Source: Gordius sp. MW1
Taxonomy: Eukaryota; Nematomorpha; Gordioida; Gordea; Gordiidae
Direction of reading: 5' to 3'
Length of the DNA: 64,000 nucleotides
Assembly (NCBI GenBank): GCA_964036665.1
Contig: OZ038529.1
Coordinates: forward strand, 2,480,001 to 2,544,000
Positions 25,001-37,000 of this stretch are shown in pieces. The notes under the pieces are model-generated. The model was not told the DNA's origin and did no database searches. It was given only the letters and a program-made list of their open reading frames with translations. The position numbers and the translations under genes were made by a program. Every line of letters begins with the position of its first letter. Positions within the stretch are counted from its first letter, which is position 1.

Positions 25001-28000
25001 CGGGTGCGGTGAGGTTACAGATAACGTGTTTGAAACTTTGGAACAATGTGAAAGCGTGTGTACAGATAAGGATTTAGCCAGTATACCATTCGTCCCTATC
25101 TATACCATCCCCTAGTGTTGTAAAAAGGGCTGGGTTTTGCTTGGTCGGCCTTTGGTTTTGGTCGACTAAACATAAACAGACCAAACGTTTGACCGAAAAA
25201 CCTATGGTCTGTTGATGCGACAAAGAAAAATAGACCAGAAAATCTTAGGTGTGTTGATGTTTGTTCGACCAAACAAAACCCAGCCGTTCTTATAGCACTA
25301 CTATCCCCTAATTACAAATTGTTTTTTTGCCATAATTTTACATGTTTTTTTGCTCTTTTATAGTTTTTCGACTAAAAGAATAATCTGAAGTGGATTTTGA
25401 TTTCACATAACACTTTTGGAATAGCTTAGCATATTAGAAACGATGATAGGTTGAGAGGAGACTGTTAACGTAGCAACAAGATTTAACTATAGTTATGATT
25501 ATTTTAGGACAAGATATTATATTTCAATTTTCAAAGGCTCATTTGTAATAAAAAATAGCTTGTCGACAGTTATTTTTAAGGAGTTCTATCAAAGTCGGTA
25601 ATAACAGGATTAACAAAGAGCAAGCGATAATTTTATAGAAATTCAATCTTATTTATTTTATTATTATTAAAAGTAAAAAAATAAAGAGCGAAACTTATAT
25701 ACGATTCCTTGGTATAAATCACATTATTGTTAAAATGCATAAATTTTTATATCCTAAAACATTGATTTCACCTAGGATTGAAAATTTTGTTTAGCATACT
25801 TACAAAAATAGTTGTACCATAAGATAACAATTATTTTTACACTTTGACATAGAGAATTAGATACAAAAGTTTGGTAAAAAATGTATATACAATGCCAGAT
25901 ATTTCCCAAATCTAGTGCATTATTTAAGCCATTTTGTTATTGCATAATTGCAGTTCAATTTTTCATTGGGCCGTCCTAACATTATTTCCAAACATTCTTG
26001 TATTTACACAATATAAATTCCAGTTTAAATATTGATTATATATTCGACTATTCATGTATAAATTTCAAACATAGGGATATTAAGGTTTTAGATTGGAGGG
26101 GGGGGAGATCTTAAAGTTAGGTATTGTTTTAAAGAGGGGCAATATTGACATTTTTTAAATTATAACACTGTGTTTTAGGGAGGCTCCCTGACTAAGTCCT
26201 TGATGACAACTGCTTTTTTTATGTATATGTTTTTTTCTGATTAGAAATCTGCTTCTTGCCCAAAAAAGTGGGAAGTGGCAGTAAAAACGAAACCAAATTT
26301 TACTACGACCCTTTCAAAGTGATGTGCATGCCCTTCCAATTCAAGGGATCCGATGGCAATCCCAATAACTTCGACACTAAAGATGCTTGTGAAGCGGCAT
26401 GCCAAAGTGCCAACATTGAACCGGGTACAAAGCCTTAAAATGAAAATTTTGAACATTTTTAATAAAAATTGTGATGGAAAAAGGTTAAACAAATTACGAA
26501 ATTTATAAAATTACTAAAAACTTATTATAAAAATAAATTAAGGGGTTTAATTATATATTAACTAAACTAGTAATAATAAGCGTTTAATAAAAAGTCTATA
26601 AGAGAGATCGGATTATAAAAAGGCATGTTAAATCTTTCAAACGTTTTTAAATAGAAAACAGCCTATTTGACATTATTGGTTAGAATAAATTCCAAAACTT
26701 TTGAGAAAATACTTAGCTACTAGATAGGGAAAAAACTTGTATTCGCTTTTTTTATAAGCTGCAATCTTTTTTAAATAAACACTATGGCCAGCCTTGACTC
26801 ATCTCTTACTTTTTTCCTATGGAGGGAGTTCTGACAATCTCAATTAATTTTTTTTGTTTAAATACTTTTATTAGCTAAAAATAATATATAAGTGAGATAT
26901 ACAAAAACGAATTTATATCAATATCAAAAAATTCTCCATAATCATCTTGGGCCAAATCCTATGTGCTAAAGCTTTAAATATTAATTTTCTGGCGATCCTG
27001 ACATAAATAGCTTTTCGTACACGAATAAGTATGATAACTTGAAAATAATTGTCTCTTTGTTGGTTATTATAAAAAACCCCAACATTCTTATAAAAAGCTT
27101 AATTTTGAAGTGTTGATAGAAAAAACATGTTGATATTCTTAAATTTATATTTTTCCATAGGTGGATGTTTTATAAAACCATAAATTGCATAGCAATTAAT
27201 AAATATTAGTGTTATAAAAACGCCTAGGTTTTGTGTGGTCCACTTTGATTTTAGTCGACTAAACATAAATCAGATCAAACGTTTTTTGGTCTATTTTTCG
27301 TTGTCGCATAACCAAAAGTTTTTGGTCAGTCAAACCTTTAGTCTATGTATGTTTAGTCGACCAAAACTAAAGGTCGACCAAATAAAACCCACCCGTTTTT
27401 ACAACACTAATAAATTAACACATTTGACCATCATAGACACTACAATATGCGATTTGCCGGTTGAGCGTGGGAACGGGGCTAAAAACGATAGACGTTATTA
27501 CTTCGATAGAAGGTCTAATAGATGTCTTCTCTTCGGTTATTCTGGTTCGGGTGGGAATGCCAATAATTTTGTTAGTGAAGATGATTGCAGAGAATATTGC
27601 TTACCCGATGATGAGAATGATGATGATTACCCTCAACAAGGACCCGCCCCTAATTATCCTTACCCTCAGGATCCACGTTACACCCCTCAGTCACAAAGTC
27701 AAACAAGTTAGCCAAGCCTCTCATTTAACACCTAAATTTCTTGATCTTAGTTAAAATCATGGACGTAACCAGGGGGTGGCAGGGAGGGGCGGCTGCCCCC
27801 CCTCCCCTTAATTAAAAAAATTCTTCAAAATTTAATATAACAATGGTTAAAATCACTAAAAATTATCATTTTGCCCCTCCTTAAATATTCTTGCCCTCCT
27901 CTAAATCAAATCCTGGCTACGCCCATAATTAAAATTACAAAATTTCATCTCAAACCATTAATAACCTTTTTAAGCACAACCATCTTTTTATTTAAATCCT

Positions 28001-31000
28001 ATCTGCTATTAGGATACGCATATTTCTGTGGTACATTAAATTGTGATATAGGTATTTGATAAGTATTATTTAATTTATTTGTAAACGATTAATACGATAA
28101 TTGAAGAGTAAGCACAATTAGGCTGGATTTTAGATACTATCGGGTCCTAGAGTCAATATTAATTGTGAAAGAATGGCTGAGTCAATACAGTTAAAGAATT
28201 AGATTATAATAGGGTTTAAATGTTGGAGAAACAAAAGATGGATCTTATAAGGTCGATTTGAAAGTCGTCTAAAAAATAAAAATGACAAGAGTTGATTGAT
28301 ATAATACAAAGCATTAAATTTAAATGCAGATCCATGTGCCAAGCCTAGTGACCCCGGGACATGTGGCAATTACGTTTTGAAATGGACATTTGATAGCCAA
28401 ATGGGCCGTTGCAAACAATTTTACTATGGTGGATGTCAAGGCAATGAAAATAGGTAGGAATTATTTTCGCAATATATTATTAATTATAATCCAAAATAGT
28501 AATAACAATTTAGATTAGTAATAAGAATCACCAATTTTGTGAATACAGCTTCTTTGTATCCAAGTATCAACGTTTTAAACATATATTTAGGTTCGAAACT
28601 CAACAAGAATGTGAAAACAAATGCCTCAGGCGTCAGGCTCAGGCTCCATACGGCCAAGATCCCAGAAGACCGCCGAGTCAACAAGCACCTCCCGGCCAAT
28701 ATTATCCAGCCGTTCCCCCGCAAAGTATCACATTCACTTTAACTGCTCTGCATCTATAAATTCACATTGATAAAAAATGTCTTGTCTTGTCCAACTTGTT
28801 TAATTAGTACTTTAAGCAAATCCTAAAGTCTTAAAATGAATACAATCTAATTAATACGATATAGAAAGATAACATTCACGGCTAGAAAACTATAAAAAAC
28901 GCGCTAAAACTAAACGGATGGCATTGATCCGCGTATGGAAATCGTGCTAGATTTAACGATTTCCATTGCAGTAAAGTGAAGTTTATAAGCCTAAAGTTTC
29001 ATATCAAAACTATCTTGTTTATTTATTTTACAATTCTTAATTCATTGAAGTAAAATTAAAACTTAAAAATGGCGTCCAGACAATTAAAATAAAAGGATAT
29101 TAATTAAAAATGCCTGATTAAAAAGTACTCTTTCAAATCTAACGAGACGTTTCTTCATTTATTAAAAGGTTCTAGGGCGGGTAGGAGACCGGGAGACCCC
29201 ATTTGCAGTATGCCAGCAGACCGCGGACCTTGTACGGATAAATGGGGAGCTAAATGGTACTACGACCCGGCCAAAAGTAAATGCGATCGTTTTATGTACG
29301 GCGGTTGCCAAGGTAACGCTAACAAATTCGATTCTGAACAAGCGTGCCTGCAAAAATGTGCTGGGACACCCTCCAACCCCCCAGGTCATTCGACATTTTA
29401 AAACTTAAGAAAGAAAAGTATTTAATAAAGTTGGACGGACGGACAGGACAACCAAAAGCGAGCCAATAAATTGCCTAGCAATTAAAACTTTGAAAATAAC
29501 CGCATTTTCACATTTTAATTACCAATAACTCGTTTGTGTGGGCTTAATAAATTATTAACACGAAAATATTTATGTCACAACAAATGTCGGAATAGAATCA
29601 ATTTTAAACCTAATAATTTCCATTTGTTCAGACTTCTAACTCATTAAATTGGCTGGTGAAAAGAGATTTACTTCTATTAAACGACCCTTTCAATAAGCCC
29701 AATATTTTTGAGCTGGTTAAAACTGAAGCTATATACACAATTAACGCCAGTTTTTGTAGAGGAGGAGGGCTTTTAATATATATAAATAAAACATTTTTTA
29801 GCAAAAATTATCCCTTACCAGACATTTTGTAACTTTCTATTTTGTTTTCGAGACAATTTATCCATTAATCCATCGAAATTTATAACAAAATAGGCCCTAC
29901 TCCGAATAGACAGCAACAACGAGCACCCGGCGGAGCAGCTCAAAATGCTGGGGGTCTTTGGCCCGAGGCTAATACCAACTCACAAGTCACTGATTTGCAA
30001 GTAGTCCCATCGGGGGAAGCATTTTCCATAATAGGTTCAACCGTTATATTCACGTGTAAACCGACGGGTAGGCAAGGCAGCGATGTAGCTCGCGAAGCTG
30101 CAAATATAAAATGGACAAAGACTGGACAACCATTACCCGCTAAAGCTAGGGCGGACAATGGCGTTTTAACGATACCCAGCTTAGAAGAATCTGATTTTGG
30201 GACTTATGGATGCTCTCATTCCGCGGTCGATTATATAGTACCAGTCTTTCTGAAGAAAATGCCATCGGGCCAAGTTGGTGAGTTATTTTATGCCCGCACC
30301 TTAAATTTAGGCAGTACAAACTTTTTTTTCATATACGTTAGAACTTATTTTTGGTATAAAATAAACTTTAAATTTGGTAATACCATCTGCGATGGATAGA
30401 GCAAATGTGGAGGCGATGGTACTAAAATAAAAACTAGCTCGCAACGATTTGAGTCATAAACTCGATGTTATGACTGTGGCACTTTTATATCCTGAAAGCT
30501 TAAGTTTAAATAAAAATTGGACATTTTCCAAGATATAGGTAAAAATTAAAAATTTACCACGTTTATCTTTAAATACGACGTCGAGTGAAACGATTAGAAT
30601 TCTTAGATTCAAAAATGAATTTTATAATGATTTAATCGAATTAGTTGTACCAATACACCCATCGGGCCAAGGACCACCCCCGGGGCAATATGATACCCAA
30701 AGACAGCCACCACCCCAGGCACCACCTCAGCCAGTTCAGCAAAGTCCAGCTAGCCAAAGTGGTGGACCTCCTCAATCAGCACCTCCAGGTGTCGATCTTT
30801 GTAGCATGAAATCAGATGCCGGACCTTGTAGAGATTTTGTGATTCGTTGGCACTTCGATCCAGCTGACAGACAATGCAAACGATTCTATTACGGAGGTTG
30901 TCAAGGCAGCGCCAATAATTTTGCCGACGAGTCAGCTTGTAATAGCAAATGTGGTGGTCAATCACAACAAAGACCCGCTCCAGGTCCACAAGCTCAACCG

Positions 31001-34000
31001 CCTCCCATAGTAGATCCCGCATCTAGTCCTAGGGGATACGTATCTACCAGTCGTTTACCTCCCGGTATACACTCCATTATTCTATTAATTGAATAATTGA
31101 ATTAGTCATGGACGTTGCTAGTGTTGTAAAAACGGCTGTGTTTTGTTTGGTCGATTTTTGGTTTAGGTCGACTAAACAAAATCCAGCCCTTTTTACAACA
31201 CGAGGGACATTAATGCTCTAGGCAGGGGCAAAAAGCTATTTTACGAATTTAAGCCATAAGTATAATATATTCATGAGTATTTCTGGATTTAGAGGGGGCA
31301 ATCGCCCCTCCCTGTTTCCCATTGGCAATTCTTATATATATTATACCCATTGTAGGTACATAACGACACAAGTGTTTTGAGAAAAATATTTATATAACAT
31401 CATTATTGCAAGATCTAGAGCATTAGATTATGTTTACGAAAGTTTAATAAAGTTCTGACCAATTTTTAATGTTTTTATTGAATAAACATTTAGACTGTGA
31501 TTTGCCTCAAGTTAAAGGACCATGCAAAGCCAGTGACCCGAGATGGTATTTTGACTACATAAAGAAACAATGTCTTCAATTTATATACGGTAAAAATGAT
31601 GCATTTTTTGCCATAATAGCCATAGGTTGCTATTTTTTTGATAAAAACTAAATGTTGAACTATTATAGTAAAGGCTTAAATTTAAAATAAAATTTGTTAT
31701 GTTTAAGATCAGAAAAAATGAAAATATAATTTTTGTCGTGACTAAAGCTCATTTTACATCATGTAACAACAAAATCAATATTACAAAATTATTTTAAAAA
31801 TGTGTTAATTTTGTTTATTATATGCTAGGAGGGTGCGAAGGTAACGCCAATAATTTCAGGACCAAAGAGCAATGTGAACAAAAATGTCCCTCTTCTTCCA
31901 GCCCCTCACCTCCCAGAATACCCCCACCCCCACCACCTCACTATGGTGCCGCCCCTTATCCCTACCCCTACGGCCAACAACAAAGACCTCAGCAGCCACC
32001 CGTATATTCACAAGGTCTTACAAATATTAAATTGTTTTTTTTGCATTTGAAAAATATTTTCTCAAATATTAAATAATATTGCTAAAAGTTTTATATTCTT
32101 TTCTCTGAGAATTAATTAAATAATCCATCGGATCTTCAATCCTATTTTCCAAAATCTTGTAGTAATAGTTTTCATGGGCGTAGCCAGCATTAGGATTATA
32201 GAGGGGCAATAATGATTTAGGGAGGGGCAAAATGAACATTTTCAAAATTTTAGCCACTATTTTAATAAATTTAAGCAAATTTCTTCCCCCCCCCCCTCTT
32301 GACTACGCCCATGATAGTTTTGTAAATTGTTTAAAATACTACATTCTGTGATTATAAATCTATGCGTTTCAGTACGCATGATATTTCCGCGGCACATAGC
32401 CTCTTACCAAGATACGGGGCCAGGCGGTGATAAGGCCCAAATTGAAATTATAAGAAAAATCCAAATGGGCACTGCTAACCAGGGTAAAAACAAAGACTCT
32501 ATTCCATAATATTTTTAATGCGCGCAGTAGAACAAAAAGCTTCAGTCACTATTATCTCCTTTCCACAACTTGCTATTGCTATTGGCATGTTATTTCGCGA
32601 CTATACCGCTAGTTCCATTATTTTATTTGGAATTTCTAAAAATCTGAGGAATTGCATGTCTTGCAGTTCGATACAACATGGCCGTAAATGTTCACTAGTA
32701 GCACATAACGCTCAAAACGGATTGTGCATGAATATAAATCATTTGGCTCATAATACTTATAATTGATTACTACGTCTAAATCTATTGACACTAGCTGCCG
32801 GGCGCCGAGAAAAATGTAAAGGTGTATCGTCCATTATATACTTTTAAATTATAACATACAATTTCTAGCCTGGTTTTTAATTATGACTCTAGTAAAAACT
32901 CTGGATGTGTGAGTTCTAGAGAAACTCAAAATAGAAACGGTTGTTTTCTGTTGTTTAAACATTTATTATATAGTCAATCGCTGAATATTATCAAATCAGT
33001 GACGTTACTATTTCTAAAATTAACTGAACTACCGATTACATATAAAAATAAAGATAGGTCAGATTTGCCTTACGTAATCATCACAAGAGGATTTTTTCAA
33101 GGGGGGGGGCCGAAACTGCCAAAAAAAATTTAAAACATTTTTATTTATAATATAATAAAGATCATAGATTATAAAAATCCGGCAACTGTCGTAAATTAAA
33201 ATTTTCGGGTAGGCTAGTGCAATTCGCGTTAAATGAGACTTTAATATTATAGTGAAATATTTTATTTTCCTGAATTATTTTCCCACTTTTTTATTTGAGT
33301 GTCTAATGATAAATCATTAATCGTAATTCCTATATATAAAATATCGAGAAATAAGAAATCAAAAAATTACTGCGGAAAATGTAAGATTTATCATTTGGGC
33401 ATTTCAGGTAGCTCCAATGAATTATACACGGACATGCGGACTCTTAGAATGGTTCAAGGGGGGTTGGGCCGGGCGGCAATTTAGTTATAAAATCGGGTCG
33501 GGTTAGGGTAAAAATATTTAGACAAATGTGACCTATGATCAAGATGTAAATTTTGTGCATAGAATATAGAACGCTTTAATGATAAAATAGTCATTGGATA
33601 TTTCTTGACCATCGATTGCTTAATCTAGGATTTTATATTACTTTGAAGCATTACCGATGATTTGTTAATAATGCCAATTTATTTAATCGATGTTTTGACA
33701 TAGCATTTCTTATTTAAGTTTTTAATATTCCATGTATGGAAAATTTCGTTCATTGGTGCATGTAGTTTTGGGAAGACAAAAAGTATGGTTATCAGGCGAT
33801 GGTTAAAATATAATATAAAAGTTGTTAAAGTCTATAGCATCTTGGGACGACAGGTCTTTTATATAAATCAATTTCTGATTTTATGTTGATTTTTGTGCCA
33901 TTCAAATCATTAGAGCATATTTAAGCCATTTTTAATTGACGGATTTTGCCGATATAAGATTTGAAAGTTAGTTAGAACTTGTTTTTATATGAGACCTGTA

Positions 34001-37000
34001 AATTTATTTATTAATTATGGAATTAGAAGGGAATTAAGCTCAATGGATTTAGTTGAAATATTATAAATGCAATTTTGCGCCTTGGCAAATTGAGGTCTTT
34101 TTAGATCTAAATCATATGAATTAACTTAAGCTTTCTCTAATAAAAAATTCCATGAAATTCTTTGTCAACACTTTTCTTACAGATTTTTTCTATGCTGCAA
34201 TATTTTCCGCTAGAGCAACGTTGAAGTCAGATCCTTTTTCTAAAATTGTTTGCATAGCTGTAAAATATTCAAGATATGAAAGCGAATTTAAATATTCAGA
34301 TTGTCGAAAAGAACTATCCCTATTATTTATAATGTTGCTACTTATAGGTGGGGGGGGGGGGTAAGTAGTAATGGTCAGTCAATTTTTTTTCTTTGGTAAG
34401 CGAGTAAGTAATTTCGGAAAAATTATTTAAAAGCTTTAGGCCGAAGGTTTAATTTAAAGATAAAATACATATATATAATTTCAAATTATTAATAAGTTGC
34501 AACTAAAAATACACGTAATACATTCAATAATTTATTTATCGATCATAAGAATTTTTTTGTAATTTTTGCCAGGAGGGGGGCCACTTCTCCCCCCCCCCCC
34601 CCTCCACGCCACGCAACGTTTAAATAACCCCTTTATTTATAGTTCATCCTTGCGATCAATCATTCGATAATGGGACATGCAACGAATGGCAACCAAAATG
34701 GTACTTCGACAAGTCCATCCAACGGTGCGTGGAATTTGTATATAGCGGTTGTGGAGGGAACGAAAACCGTTTTGATTCTGAAAATCAATGCACTGCCACG
34801 TGCAGCGGTAGACAAAGAGCTCCTCAATATCCTGGAGCATACCCACAACAACTCGACCAAAATCGTGGTGGTCAACAACAACCTCAGGCTAGACCAGGCT
34901 ACCCACCACTTCAAGCTGGACCTGGATACCCAACTTCTGGCCAGGGTTGGTTAAATATTTTTTGATTTTACCTAAATAAAGTGACAGCTAAAGGAGTTTT
35001 CTCTTCCCTCCATTAAATTGATTAAGTTGTTAGGCTTTATGCGTTTTTTAATGATTTTCATGTGCTACTTTATAAATTGTTAGTACTAACGATTGAATTA
35101 CCATGAAAACTACAAGGAAAGTTAGTCTTATGGGTATTTTAGCGTTTGAAATTCTAAATTCAAATTAAATCTCACGAGTTTATTAATGGAAATCTTTTCC
35201 TTTTAAAGAAGGTTAATATTTTGTCTACTAGTGAAAATATATAATAACATAAGAAGCCATGGGCGTAGCCAGGGAATTAAAAGGGGGGGGGCAATAATAA
35301 TTTAGGGAGGGGGAAAAGGATCATTTTTTGAAATTTTAGCCATAATTTTAATAAATCTCAACAAATTTTTGGATTTAGAGGAAGGCAGCCGCCCCTCTCT
35401 GCCCCCCCCCTGGCTACGCCCCTATTTATACCCATCAATAATTTACTTTCAATTATATATACGACTGGTGTGGTGAACAAGCATTGTATAAAAGTTATTT
35501 TTCATTTTTAGACATTTGTACTCTTCCAAGAGCCACTGGAAACTGTTCTGAAACGCATCTCAGGTACCACTATACAGATAATGGGTGCAAACCTTTCCGG
35601 TATAGCGGTTGTTTTGGCAATGAGAATAATTTCAAGACACGGGAGACATGCGAAAGGAAATGTGGAATTTATAAAAGCACAGGTCAGTCAAATTGTACAT
35701 AGCATAGCATTTTAGTGAAAAATCAATCATCGCATAACTTAGCTTAACCTAAAAACACGTCTTAAATATTTTGCGTTTCAAGCGTAGGGACACTTGATAT
35801 AGTGCAACCATAGACTAATAGACTGCTCAGTCACTTTCAAATTTTTTTACAAATTTTGGCATCTATCTTGAAAACTTAATTGGATGGTTAGGTTTATGCT
35901 TATAATGGTTTCGGCTATGCCCTATATATTTATTTTGATATAAGAATGTAAATTATATATTGTTTTATCAACATGAGCCTTTTGGTATAAAAATTAAAAA
36001 TAATTCATAAATAAAATTTATTTTTATAGCGCCATTTTCGAATTTTGCTCAATTCACATAGTTTGATGAATTTTTAAAATCGCTATATAATGATTAAAAT
36101 GGGCTGTTACATGTTATAAGATTAATGATTATCGACCAATACAATCCATCGCTATACAAAATCTATGTGGATTTTCAAGATAGAGGTCATTTTTTCAACA
36201 CTTTTGATGCGTGAATATGTAAGAGATGAGCAGTCTATTAGTCTATGAGTGCAACCCAAGGTGTTGCGATGACAAGCGTTAAAGCTCCTCAAATCTTTCA
36301 CAATATTTATGCTCGTCCTAGATGTGTGCCAACAAAGTAAAGATACCGGGAGTTGTCAAGCCCAAATCCCTATGTGGTACTTTGACAGAGAGCAGCGCCG
36401 TTGTTATCCCTTCACCTATAGCGGTTGTCAGGGTAATGGAAATCGCTTTTTGGACAAAGAGGAATGCGAAGAGGTGTGTTCATCATCCCCTCAACAAAGT
36501 CCCCCAAATGTGGTTCTACCATCTTTACCCAGTTCACCTTATGTTCCAGCTCCTGCCCCTCCGATGAACCCATCTCAAGGTCCTTCCGATCCCATCCAAC
36601 CCGGTTCAAACTCTGTATTGGGTCCCGCCGCCTCTTCAAACGAGCCCGTGAGTTCCAATGATATTGGCCAAGCCCCCTTCCCCATTTCATCCGAGTTCGA
36701 GCCCCAAAGAGTTCAAGCCGCAGCCGATTATTTGAAGGACCAAGATCTCAAATCAATTGCCGGCCAAAGGTAACTTGTTTTGAGTTTCACTAACTCCGAC
36801 ACAACTTGTTATATTAACATTAATGTCAAAACAATATCAATCCTAGCTTTTATCATTTTCATTATAGGAAGGTAGTATACAAAAGGCTGTTTTAATATCT
36901 AAAAAATTTATATTATTTTTAAGTGATGTTTGAACGTCTAGCGGGGCCGAATAACACTTTTACCTCCAGTTTAGTCTGTCGTTAGTAATAATCTTTAATT

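Noticed and set aside
30400-30644. Long open stretch before Kunitz 8 that runs into the exon 12 frame (about 80 codons with one TAG)
   Set aside because: It has an in-frame stop and no Ig cysteines. An acceptor at 30644 gives an exact phase match with exon 11.
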